DNA of 13,481 nucleotides from JBARRO01 sp049644265 (GCA_049644265.1 JBARRO010000254.1:1-13481); one strand, 5' to 3'. Shown: positions 1-7,578, numbered from the stretch's first letter. Notes: a model not told the origin generated them from the letters alone. Translations and numbers: made by a program.

Positions 1-912
1 ATCACGAGCACTGAGGCGATGTCGCTTGCGGAGCAGCCGAAATCGATGGTGGTCATCGGCGGCGGGGCAATCGGAATTGAATTTGCGTATTTCTACAACG
101 CCCTGGGAACGAAGGTGACGGTGGTGGAGATGATGCCGAACATTCTCCCCATTGAAGACAAGGAAATAACGAAAATCCTTGAATCGAGCCTCAAGAAGTC
201 CGGTATTGAAATTCTCACGAATGCGAAAGTTGAAGGTGTGAAGGTCGATAACGAGGTCGTTGTGACGGTTTCAACCAAGGAGGGGAAGAAGGATGTGAAA
301 GGGGATGTTGCCCTCATGGCGGTGGGAGTGCAGGGGAATACGGACGGCGTGGGTCTTGAAGGTGCCGGAGTCAAGCTGGAAAGAGGATTTGTCGTCGTCA
401 ATGAGTTCTGCAAATCCAATGTCGATGGTATTTACGCCATCGGCGATGTCGCGGGCCCGCCGCTCCTGGCGCACGTTGCCTCGCACGAAGGAATTGTTGC
501 AGCCGAGCATATTGCCGGAAAAGCAAAACATGGAATCGACAAAAACAACATCCCGAGCTGCACGTACTGTCAGCCGCAAGTCGCCAGCGTAGGCATGACA
601 GAAGAAGCTGCGATCGCAAAAGGATATAAAGTAAAGGTGGGAAGATTTCCGTTCCGTCCGTTGGGGAAAGCGATGGCAATCGGCGAAACAGAGGGAACCG
701 TCAAGCTCGTATTCGACGAAAAGTATGGGGAATTACTCGGGGCACACATTATCGGTTCTGAAGCCACGGAGATGATTGCAGAGCTTGGAATTGCCAAGGC
801 CCTCGAGACCACCTGGGAAGAACTGCACAACACCATGCACGCTCATCCGACACTCGGGGAAGCGGTGATGGAAGCTGCGGGGGAAGCGTATGGCTTGGCA
901 ATCAATATTTAG
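1..912 (+). CDS. lpd: Dihydrolipoyl dehydrogenase (E3), C-terminal part; 5' end outside window
   Basis: The enzyme reoxidises the dihydrolipoyl arm of E2 using FAD and passes the electrons to NAD+. The frame is open from base 1, and the text before the ATG at 19 (ITSTEA) already matches the family, so that ATG is internal and the gene is cut by the window edge. About 303 of the usual ~470 residues are visible. The missing part would hold the FAD-binding glycine motif and the redox-active disulfide. Visible are the NAD-binding GGGAIGIEFAY motif (bases 58-90), the second FAD contact AIGDVAG (bases 436-456) and the C-terminal dimer-interface motif HAHPTLGE (bases 838-861), whose second His and final Glu form the catalytic pair. 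It lies upstream of lipB and the E1/E2 genes, so it very likely supplies E3 to that complex. The stop TAG at 910-912 is directly followed by a heptad repeat array. Identification is secure. Confidence 0.96.
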   Translation: MTSTEAMSLAEQPKSMVVIGGGAIGIEFAYFYNALGTKVTVVEMMPNILPIEDKEITKILESSLKKSGIEILTNAKVEGVKVDNEVVVTVSTKEGKKDVKGDVALMAVGVQGNTDGVGLEGAGVKLERGFVVVNEFCKSNVDGIYAIGDVAGPPLLAHVASHEGIVAAEHIAGKAKHGIDKNNIPSCTYCQPQVASVGMTEEAAIAKGYKVKVGRFPFRPLGKAMAIGETEGTVKLVFDEKYGELLGAHIIGSEATEMIAELGIAKALETTWEELHNTMHAHPTLGEAVMEAAGEAYGLAINI

Positions 913-1099
913 GAGTTGTGAGTGGGGAATGAAAAGTGAAGGGTGGACAGTAAACAGTGAAGGGTAAAGAGTGAAAGTGAAAAGCGATAAGTGAAAAGTG
1001 AACTGTTAACCGTGAACAGAACCTATAACTAGAAACTCGAAACCAAAAATCCGAAACTGACAACATTCAACATTCAATTTTCAACATTCAACCTTCCCA
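913..1099. repeat. Composite heptanucleotide repeat element A (lpd-lipB gap)
   Basis: Nearly the whole gap is 7-nt units in three blocks. Block 1 (915-1018) has 15 consecutive units of the form GTNANNA (for example GTGAAAA, GTAAACA, GTGAACA); one unit, 971-976, is a hexamer. After a 12-nt joint, block 2 (1031-1058) has four units like AGAAACT and CGAAACT. After the 6-nt joint GACAAC, block 3 (1065-1092) has four units like ATTCAAC. The order matches the gap after gatA (element B), and 1027-1092 aligns with 10608-10680 at 61 of 66 positions plus one 7-nt gap. Only about 7 nt separate block 3 from the putative lipB start, and I see no Shine-Dalgarno site, promoter or terminator hairpin. The repeats are seen directly; their function is unknown. 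Confidence 0.93.
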
Positions 1100-1810
1100 T
1101 TGACTCCTGTCGCGACAACGAATCTTGGCCGCACCCGTTATGCCGAAACATGGGAGCTGCAGAAGAAACTCTGGGAGCTCCGGCATTACGGAATGATCGG
1201 TGATCTGTTGCTCTACACCGAGCACGAGCATGTCTACACGATCGGGAAATCGGGAGACGACAATCACCTGCTCGCATCTGAGCGCGAGCTTTCGAACGAT
1301 GGCACCGAAGTGTTCCACATTGACCGGGGAGGGGATATCACGTATCATGGACCCGGCCAGATTGTGGCCTATCCCATCATTGACCTGAACAATTATTTTC
1401 CTGACATTCACCGGTATCTGAGGAGTCTTGAAGAGACGATCATCGTTGCCCTCGCGGAATTCGGCATCGAAGCCGGGCGCGAAGAGGGAATGACCGGGGT
1501 GTGGGTAAAGGGAGAAAAAATTGCCGCCATCGGTGTCAAGGTAAGCCGATGGGTCACGATGCACGGCTTCGCGTTGAACGTCAACACGGACCTTGCCAAG
1601 TTTGAGCGAATCATTCCCTGCGGGATCTTTCACAAGGGAGTTACCTCGATGCAACACCTCCTCGGAAGGGAAATCAAGCTTCACGCCGTGCAGGAGGAGC
1701 TGACGAAAGCGTTTGCGTACGTGTTTGGCGCGGAGACTGTTGAAATTTCCGCAGATGCACTACAGAAACGAATTGCTGCAATTGATGCGATAACCTCGGA
1801 GCCAAAGTAG
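1100..1810 (+). CDS. lipB: Octanoyl-[ACP]:protein N-octanoyltransferase
   Basis: LipB moves octanoate from acyl carrier protein to the target lysine of lipoyl domains, the first step of lipoate assembly in the cytoplasm. The 236-residue protein has the family signature RGGDITYHGPGQ (residues 76-87), the catalytic lysine in GEKIAAIG (Lys140) and the catalytic cysteine in PCGIFHKG (Cys174). The TTG start at 1100 is chosen by elimination: the conserved region begins by about residue 9, the next in-frame ATG is residue 32, and upstream the frame has no start codon before the TGA at 1058. No Shine-Dalgarno site is visible, because the preceding bases are the heptad array. LipA is encoded three genes downstream and the E2 substrate two genes downstream. 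The gap to the E1 gene is 7 nt. Function is secure; the start is moderately so. Confidence 0.94.
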   Translation: MTPVATTNLGRTRYAETWELQKKLWELRHYGMIGDLLLYTEHEHVYTIGKSGDDNHLLASERELSNDGTEVFHIDRGGDITYHGPGQIVAYPIIDLNNYFPDIHRYLRSLEETIIVALAEFGIEAGREEGMTGVWVKGEKIAAIGVKVSRWVTMHGFALNVNTDLAKFERIIPCGIFHKGVTSMQHLLGREIKLHAVQEELTKAFAYVFGAETVEISADALQKRIAAIDAITSEPK

Positions 1811-1817
1811 GACGAGA

Positions 1818-3869
1818 ATGCCGAAAGTAGCCGATATCAAAGAGCGCGAAGCCCGGAGAGGTTCATCGGACCTTTCCAAAGAGCAGTTGCTGAAAGCCTA
1901 TCGCAACATGCTCACGGCGCGTCGCATCGACGAGAAGCATCTCATTCTCCTCAAGCAGGGAAAATCGTTTTTCCACATTGGAGGATCGGGGCACGAAGCC
2001 GCGCAGGTAGCGGCTGCCTCGGCGCTGCGGTCGGGCTACGATTGGGCAAACTGCTACTACCGGGATCTGGCTTTTGCGCTTCAGTTTGGCATGACCACGG
2101 ATGAGATATTTCTCGCTGCCCTGCATCGCGCAGAAGACCCCAGCAGCGGCGCGCGCCAAATGCCTTCGCACTTCGGCAAGAAGGAATGCCGGATGATTAC
2201 GCAGTCGAGTCCCACCGGCACGCAGTATCTGCAAGCTGTCGGCCTCGCGATGGCTGCCAAGAAGGAAGGTGTGGATGAGGTGGTGTACGTGTCTTCGGGT
2301 GAAGGCGCGACAAGCGAAGGGGAATTCTTCGAGGCGGTCAATTGGGCTGCGCGTGAAGCGTTGCCGGTGATCTTCTTTATTCAGGACAACAAGTACGCAA
2401 TTTCCGTTCCTGTGGCCCAGCAAACGGCGGGTGCTTCCGTCTACGAAGTCACAAGGGGCTTTCAAGGCCTTGACCGCCAGAATGTCGACGGCACAAACTT
2501 CCTCGAGACTTATCTTGCAGTTCAAAAAGGTGTAGAACGCGCCCGCCGCGGCGGAGGACCGTCACTGATTGTGGCGCATACGGTCCGCCTTCTTCCCCAC
2601 TCCTCATCCGACGATCAGACCAAGTACCGTCCCAAAGAGGAGCTGGAAAGCGACAAGAAAATGGATCCCATTCCGAAAATGACGAGTTACCTCATTGAGG
2701 AAGGATTCCTGACGGACAAGGAAGCCCGTGAATTGGCTGAAGAAGTCCGCCATGCCGTGGACAAGTCGGCGGAGTGGGCGGAATCGCGTCCGCTTCCGGA
2801 CGCATCGACCGTCTCCGACCACGTCTATGGCGAATCGCACGCAAACCCTCCTAAGGATTTCAACGAACCGGAGCACACGGGCAACAAGATTGTTCTGGTG
2901 GATGCGATTAATCATGCGATCGCAGAAGAGATGGAGCGGAATCCGAAAATCCTCGTGTTTGGAGAAGATGTTGCCGGAAGCAAGGGCGGAGTTTTTACGG
3001 CCACCAAAGGACTGACGGCAAAATTTGGCGCAGGCCGGTGTTTCAATTCTCCGCTTGCCGAAGCAAGCGTCGTGGGAGTGGCAATAGGATTGGCTCTGAA
3101 GGGGTGGAGGCCGGTCCCGGAGATCCAGTTCGGCGACTATATCTGGCCGGCGTTTATGCAAATCAGGGACGAGCTCGCGATGTTCCGCTACCGTTCGAAC
3201 AACCGGTGGACGTGCCCGGTGGTCATTCGCGTTCCGGTTGGAGGATACATCCACGGTGCCGTCTACCACAGCCAGTCGATTGAAGGATTCTTCACGCATA
3301 TCCCCGGCGTTCGCGTTGTGTTTCCGTCGACAGCAGCCGATGCGAAAGGTTTATTGAAGGCTGCGATTCGCGGAGACGATCCGGTCATTTTTATGGAGCA
3401 CAAAGGCCTCTACAGGCAAGGGTATGCATCAAATCCGGAGCCGGGTGCCGAATACATCCTGCCGTTTGGCGTCGCCGCAGTCAGGAGAGAGGGTTCGGAT
3501 ATTACCGTCGTGACGTACGGAGCAATGGTCCAGCAGTCGCTCGAAGCGGCGAGAATGATGGAACAAAAGGGCGTCAGTGTGGAAGTTATTGACCTGCGTA
3601 CGCTCAACCCGTTGGATGAAGAGACTATCTACAAATCCGCCCGAAAAACCGGCAAGGTTGTCGTTGTCCACGAGGACACGTTGACGGCAGGCTTTGGCGC
3701 GGAGATCGTCGCGCTCGTTGTGAAGAACTGCTTTGAGCATTTGGACGGGCCCGTCTTGCGGGTTGCGGCGTTGGACACTCCGGTGCCCTACAGTCCTCCG
3801 CTCGAAAATGCCATGCTGCCGAACAAAGAGAAAATCGTCGCTGCACTGGAACAACTTTCCGCATACTAA
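1818..3869 (+). CDS. 2-oxoacid dehydrogenase E1, fused alpha and beta subunits (branched-chain-like)
   Basis: E1 uses thiamine diphosphate to decarboxylate a 2-oxoacid and acylate the lipoyl arm of E2. This 683-residue protein joins both subunits. The alpha part is about residues 20-330, with the diphosphate-binding motif GEG at 161-163 and its partner Asn191. The beta part is about 355-683, with FGEDVAG (381-387) and the transketolase-type pyrimidine fold. A charged linker (about 320-355) joins them. The loop RLLPHSSSDDQTKYR (257-271) resembles the HSTSDD loop of branched-chain E1alpha more than the HSMSDP loop of pyruvate dehydrogenase E1alpha, so branched-chain substrates are my first guess; pyruvate or other 2-oxoacids remain possible. 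The thiamine motif has Glu where GDG is usual. The gap to the E2 gene is 9 nt. Fused E1 proteins of this size occur in Bacteroidota relatives. Confidence 0.93.
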   Translation: MPKVADIKEREARRGSSDLSKEQLLKAYRNMLTARRIDEKHLILLKQGKSFFHIGGSGHEAAQVAAASALRSGYDWANCYYRDLAFALQFGMTTDEIFLAALHRAEDPSSGARQMPSHFGKKECRMITQSSPTGTQYLQAVGLAMAAKKEGVDEVVYVSSGEGATSEGEFFEAVNWAAREALPVIFFIQDNKYAISVPVAQQTAGASVYEVTRGFQGLDRQNVDGTNFLETYLAVQKGVERARRGGGPSLIVAHTVRLLPHSSSDDQTKYRPKEELESDKKMDPIPKMTSYLIEEGFLTDKEARELAEEVRHAVDKSAEWAESRPLPDASTVSDHVYGESHANPPKDFNEPEHTGNKIVLVDAINHAIAEEMERNPKILVFGEDVAGSKGGVFTATKGLTAKFGAGRCFNSPLAEASVVGVAIGLALKGWRPVPEIQFGDYIWPAFMQIRDELAMFRYRSNNRWTCPVVIRVPVGGYIHGAVYHSQSIEGFFTHIPGVRVVFPSTAADAKGLLKAAIRGDDPVIFMEHKGLYRQGYASNPEPGAEYILPFGVAAVRREGSDITVVTYGAMVQQSLEAARMMEQKGVSVEVIDLRTLNPLDEETIYKSARKTGKVVVVHEDTLTAGFGAEIVALVVKNCFEHLDGPVLRVAALDTPVPYSPPLENAMLPNKEKIVAALEQLSAY

Positions 3870-3873
3870 GGAG
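3868..3873 (+). promoter_or_regulatory. Ribosome binding site deciding the GTG start of E2
   Basis: AAGGAG lies 5 nt before the GTG at 3879 and overlaps the E1 stop codon TAA (3867-3869). A second GTG at 3877 is out of frame. The spacing, and the fact that the lipoyl domain begins directly with VEVVMPKMGE, support GTG 3879 as the start and suggest translational coupling to E1. Confidence 0.8.
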
Positions 3874-3878
3874 AACGT

Positions 3879-5198
3879 GTGCAAGTAGAAGTCGTCATGC
3901 CCAAAATGGGGGAGAGCATTCAGGAGGGGAAGATCCTTCGCTGGGCGAAAAAGATCGGCGACAAGGTTGAGAAGGATGAGACCATCCTCGAAATCAGCAC
4001 CGACAAAGTCGACTCGGAGATTCCCTCTCCCGTGGGCGGCATTCTCCTGAAGATCCTGGTTCAGGAACAAGAAACGGTCCCCGTGGGAACCGTCATCGCC
4101 ATGATGGAAACGGATGCTTCTGTGAAAGTGGAAGCAAGTCCGGCGGATTCTGTATCTCACAAAGGAAGCTCACCGCAAACGCCGCAGACAGCTCCTGCCC
4201 CCGTCACCAGTATGCAGTCAAGTTCGGCTCCAGCCGCGATTTCGTCGCGTGGCGGAAACGGCGATCGATTTTACTCTCCGCTCGTTCGAACCATCGCAGA
4301 GAAAGAGGGGATTTCACCCTCCGAGCTCGACCGCATTGCGGGTTCAGGCACAAGGGGCCGCGTGACGAAGAACGACCTTCTTTCGTATCTCTCGAAACGA
4401 TTGAGTCAGCCGGCACCCGAGGTCCTGCACCGGGAATTCACGATGAAACCTGCTGATGCGCGTGAGCTTGCCAAGAAATATCCGCCGCCGCGATACGAGA
4501 TTCTGCAAATGGACAACGTCCAGCAGAAGATGGCGGAGCACATGGTGCGGAGTGTCTCCATCTCACCGCATGTCCAGGCTATCGACGAGATTGACGTTAC
4601 GGCCATTGTCGCCTATCGCAACAAGCATGCGGAAGGATTTGAAAAGCGCGAGGGCTTCAAGCTCACGTTTACACCCTTCTTCTGTTACGCGATTGTCCAG
4701 GCGCTCAAAGAATTTCCGCTGGTGAACAGTTCCGTGGAGGGAGACAAGGTTATTCTGAAAAAGTTCATCAACCTGGGAATGGCCGTTGCAGCACCTTCGG
4801 GTCTCATTGTTCCCAATGTCAAGAACGCGGAGGAAAAGAGTTTTCTTGGCCTCGCCCGTGCCGTCAACGACCTCGCACTCCGGACCCGAAACAAAAAACT
4901 GAAGCCGGACGAAATTCAGGACGGCACATTCACCATCACCAATTACGGCGTTTTCGGCAATATCATCGGCATCCCAATCATCAATCAGCCCCAGTTGGCG
5001 ATCCTCGGAATTGGGGCGGTCAAGAAACGACCCGTGGTCGTCACGGACCAGGATGGGAATGACATGATTGCCATTCGCTCCCTATCCTATTTTACCTTAT
5101 CTTTTGATCACAGGATTCTCGATGGGGCGATCGGCGGCCAGTTCCTTGCCAGGGTCAAATCCAACATTGAGAATTTCGACTTTTCGCGTGTTCAGTAA
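3879..5198 (+). CDS. Dihydrolipoamide acyltransferase (E2 of 2-oxoacid dehydrogenase complex)
   Basis: E2 forms the core of the complex and transfers the acyl group from its lipoyl arm to CoA. The 439-residue protein has the full architecture: one N-terminal lipoyl domain (about 1-78) with the lipoylated lysine Lys43 in ISTDKVDSE; a flexible Ala/Pro/Ser/Gln-rich linker (about 80-128); a peripheral subunit-binding domain (about 132-172, with SPLVRTIAEKEGI and GTRGRVTKNDL); a second linker; and a catalytic domain (about 200-439) ending in FDHRILDGA, with His411 and Asp415 as the usual active-site pair. It starts at GTG 3879 behind a good ribosome binding site. The next gene, lipA, begins at the very next base after its stop codon. 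Substrate class follows E1: branched-chain-like but not proven. Confidence 0.95.
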   Translation: MQVEVVMPKMGESIQEGKILRWAKKIGDKVEKDETILEISTDKVDSEIPSPVGGILLKILVQEQETVPVGTVIAMMETDASVKVEASPADSVSHKGSSPQTPQTAPAPVTSMQSSSAPAAISSRGGNGDRFYSPLVRTIAEKEGISPSELDRIAGSGTRGRVTKNDLLSYLSKRLSQPAPEVLHREFTMKPADARELAKKYPPPRYEILQMDNVQQKMAEHMVRSVSISPHVQAIDEIDVTAIVAYRNKHAEGFEKREGFKLTFTPFFCYAIVQALKEFPLVNSSVEGDKVILKKFINLGMAVAAPSGLIVPNVKNAEEKSFLGLARAVNDLALRTRNKKLKPDEIQDGTFTITNYGVFGNIIGIPIINQPQLAILGIGAVKKRPVVVTDQDGNDMIAIRSLSYFTLSFDHRILDGAIGGQFLARVKSNIENFDFSRVQ

Positions 5199-6077
5199 AT
5201 GGAAATCTTCAAAGAAATAGCGGCTGAAGAACCGCCCCGTCCCAAACGGCCGGAGTGGCTCAAGGCAAAGATCCCTGCGGGAGAGAATTACGCAAAGCTC
5301 AACGGCATCATGCGTTCCCACCGTCTTCACACAGTGTGCGAGGAAGCGCGGTGTCCGAATATGGGGGAGTGCTGGAATGCCGGGACCGCCACATTCATGA
5401 TTCTCGGAGACATCTGCACTCGTTCCTGCGGATTCTGCGCCGTGAAAACGGGGCGTCCGGACTACGGCCTCGATTGGGATGAACCGCGTCGTGTTGTGGA
5501 GGCGGTCCAGCTGATGAATGTGCGGCACGCAGTTATTACATCGGTCAATCGCGACGAACGGAAAGACGGAGGCGCGCCGATTTTCGCCGAAACCATTCGT
5601 CTGATTCATGAACGCGTTCCCAGCTGCACCGTCGAAGTGCTGATCCCTGATTTCAAAGGGAGCGAGGAGGCGCTGAATGTCGTCCTCGATGCAAAACCGG
5701 ATATTCTCAACCATAACCTGGAGACCGTGCCGCGTTTGTATCGCACCGTCCGCCCGCAGGCGAACTACCGGCAGTCTCTCGAGGTGCTGGAGCGCTCGAA
5801 GAAGCGGGGTGCCGTGACAAAAACCGGACTCATGCTCGGAATCGGCGAGCGAACGGAAGAAGTCGTGGAGGTTCTGAAGGATATTCACGCAACCGGTGCC
5901 AATATTGTGACGCTCGGCCAGTATTTGCAGCCGACCAAGGCGCATCTGCCCATCGACCGTTACGTCCATCCGGACGAATTTGCGATGCTGAAGAAGCTCG
6001 GGATGGAAATGGGATTCAGGCATGTGGAATCAGGCCCTCTCGTGCGGAGTTCCTACCACGCCGAACAGCACGTCTGA
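5199..6077 (+). CDS. lipA: Lipoyl synthase (radical SAM)
   Basis: LipA inserts two sulfurs into octanoyl groups already bound to lipoyl domains, using S-adenosylmethionine and two [4Fe-4S] clusters. At 292 residues it has normal family length. The auxiliary (sacrificial) cluster ligands are Cys47, Cys52 and Cys58 in CEEARCPNMGEC, and the radical-SAM ligands are Cys73, Cys77 and Cys80 in CTRSCGFC. The C-terminal RSSYHA motif carries the conserved serine that completes the auxiliary cluster. Its ATG directly abuts the E2 stop codon, so it is almost certainly cotranscribed, and probably translationally coupled, with the lipoylated substrate. With lipB it completes the de novo lipoylation route in this cluster. 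The phospholipid gene psd follows after 9 nt. Confidence 0.97.
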   Translation: MEIFKEIAAEEPPRPKRPEWLKAKIPAGENYAKLNGIMRSHRLHTVCEEARCPNMGECWNAGTATFMILGDICTRSCGFCAVKTGRPDYGLDWDEPRRVVEAVQLMNVRHAVITSVNRDERKDGGAPIFAETIRLIHERVPSCTVEVLIPDFKGSEEALNVVLDAKPDILNHNLETVPRLYRTVRPQANYRQSLEVLERSKKRGAVTKTGLMLGIGERTEEVVEVLKDIHATGANIVTLGQYLQPTKAHLPIDRYVHPDEFAMLKKLGMEMGFRHVESGPLVRSSYHAEQHV

Positions 6078-6086
6078 GTCGATTCC

Positions 6087-6740
6087 ATGATCACAAAATA
6101 TGGCTACGATGTCTTCTTCACGATCACAACACTCTGCGTTGTGGTCACGGTGATTGCCCTTCTGTTCATCGAGCCCAGGTGGCTGCGGTACGGCATCACC
6201 GTCGTCGCAGTCCTTCTGCTCGGCTTCACCATCAACTTCTTCCGCGACCCTGAACGGAATACTCCCCCCGGGGAAAATCTGGTAATCTCTCCTGCCGACG
6301 GCAAGGTTATCGTCGTGAGGAATGTTCACCAGTCCGAATTTCTCAACGGCGAGGCTACGCAGATCAGCATCTTCATGTCCCCCCTGAACGTTCACGTCAA
6401 CCGCATACCTGTGGCGGGCGGCGTGCAATATCTTCGGTATGTTCCGGGTGAATACTTTGCCGCGTTCGAAGAGAAATCCTCTGAAAAGAACGAGCAAATG
6501 GTGATCGGCCTCGAAAACCGGTTCGGGAAGGTGCTGTTCAAACAGATCGCGGGATTTATTGCCCGGCGGATTGTATGTACATTGAAGGATGGCGACCGTG
6601 TGACGGCGGGGGAACGCTTTGGAATGATCAAGTTTGGTTCGCGCGTTGACGTGTTTGTGCCGGCCGGGACGGGTGTGAAGGTGAAGGTCGGTGATGTTGC
6701 TGTTGCAGGTGAAACGGTGCTGGCGGCTTACGGTTCCTGA
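6087..6740 (+). CDS. psd: Phosphatidylserine decarboxylase proenzyme, short type
   Basis: The enzyme decarboxylates phosphatidylserine to phosphatidylethanolamine at the inner membrane. It is made as a proenzyme that cuts itself to create a pyruvoyl cofactor. The 217-residue protein is the short class rather than the longer LGST type of E. coli. The self-cleavage site is Gly184-Ser185 in KFGSRVDVFVP, leaving a small C-terminal alpha chain. Two hydrophobic segments (about 9-28 and 36-52) anchor the N terminus, followed by the family motifs FFRDPER (51-57) and ISPADGKV (67-74), with NVHVNR at 101-106. It starts 9 nt after lipA. The gene for the preceding step, pssA, follows 58 nt downstream. 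Confidence 0.95.
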   Translation: MITKYGYDVFFTITTLCVVVTVIALLFIEPRWLRYGITVVAVLLLGFTINFFRDPERNTPPGENLVISPADGKVIVVRNVHQSEFLNGEATQISIFMSPLNVHVNRIPVAGGVQYLRYVPGEYFAAFEEKSSEKNEQMVIGLENRFGKVLFKQIAGFIARRIVCTLKDGDRVTAGERFGMIKFGSRVDVFVPAGTGVKVKVGDVAVAGETVLAAYGS

Positions 6741-6798
6741 GATCGTTCGGGTAGCAGGAGTGGAAAACCCGCTCACAGCGTAGGGAGAATCTCAAACA

Positions 6799-7563
6799 AT
6801 GAAAATTACACGGGCTGTTGTACCAAGTCTGTTTACCACACTTAATATTTTCTGCGGTTTTCTGTCCATTCTGAATACAAGCCAGGGAAAGATCGAGATG
6901 GCGGCGTGGTTTATTATCCTGGCTGCCGTTTTCGATTCGCTTGACGGGGTCATGGCACGGATCACCAAGTCTTCGAGCCAGTTTGGCGTCGAGCTCGACT
7001 CGCTGGCAGATGTGATCTCGTTCGGTGCCGCTCCTTCATTCATGGTCTTTCAGGCTCAGCTTCACATGTTCGACAACTGGGGCGTGATCATCAGCTCCAT
7101 GCCGCTGGTGTTTGGCGCAATTCGGCTGGCACGATTCAATATTCAGCTCGTCGGTTTTAACAAGGACCATTTCAACGGCCTCCCGATTCCATCCCAGGCC
7201 GTGGCACTCTGTGCGTTCGCCCTGGAAAATTACTCGGTCGCCTTGGGCTTCTCGGACTGGTCGAAAGTGGCACTCGCTCCCCTGGTGATCTTCCTTTCTC
7301 TGTTGATGGTCAGCAGGGTGAAATATGAGACCCTGCCGAAGCTCACAACAAAAGAAATCGTGGCCCATCCCTGGCGGGTTGTCAGTCTGGGAATCGGCGT
7401 TCTCTTGATCGTATTTTCAAAAGGAAAACTACTCTTTACGCTTCTGATCTCCTATATTCTGTTCGGAGTTCTCCGCTCCATGGTCAAAGCCGTGAGGAAA
7501 ACACTCCTGCATGTTGAGAAAGAAACAGACGAAGAGACTGAAATCTCAAGCATCGATATCTGA
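6799..7563 (+). CDS. pssA: CDP-diacylglycerol-serine O-phosphatidyltransferase
   Basis: This integral membrane enzyme condenses CDP-diacylglycerol with serine to give phosphatidylserine, the substrate of the psd product. The 254-residue protein carries the complete CDP-alcohol phosphatidyltransferase signature: Asp46, Asp49-Gly50, Ala53-Arg54, Gly63, Asp67 and Asp71 in canonical spacing, so metal and CDP binding should be intact. Several hydrophobic spans are visible (about 8-27, 35-48, 94-110, 130-150, 157-172, 193-207, 210-226), and the C terminus is charged, probably cytoplasmic. The ATG at 6799 is preceded by GGGAGA about 10 nt upstream. The 58-nt gap before it holds nothing else I recognise. 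The serine substrate is favoured over other alcohols because of the psd partner. Confidence 0.94.
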   Translation: MKITRAVVPSLFTTLNIFCGFLSILNTSQGKIEMAAWFIILAAVFDSLDGVMARITKSSSQFGVELDSLADVISFGAAPSFMVFQAQLHMFDNWGVIISSMPLVFGAIRLARFNIQLVGFNKDHFNGLPIPSQAVALCAFALENYSVALGFSDWSKVALAPLVIFLSLLMVSRVKYETLPKLTTKEIVAHPWRVVSLGIGVLLIVFSKGKLLFTLLISYILFGVLRSMVKAVRKTLLHVEKETDEETEISSIDI

Positions 7564-7565
7564 CC

Positions 7566-7574
7566 GGAGGAGGA
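7566..7574 (+). promoter_or_regulatory. Strong ribosome binding site for TTG-initiated purS
   Basis: GGAGGAGGA ends 4 nt before the TTG at 7579, three bases after the pssA stop codon. It is the strongest Shine-Dalgarno sequence in the window and decides in favour of the TTG start, since no ATG or GTG lies near the conserved PurS N terminus. Confidence 0.85.
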
Positions 7575-7578
7575 TCTC

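Noticed and set aside
5097..6023. 308-codon open frame on the minus strand across lipA
   Set aside because: It lies antisense to a gene with complete catalytic motifs, and its translation is low-complexity and matches no family I know; a by-product of the codon use of lipA.
6748..6772. Possible terminator between psd and pssA (CGGGT ... ACCCG)
   Set aside because: Only a 5-bp stem with a loop of about 15 nt and no T tract; too weak to support.
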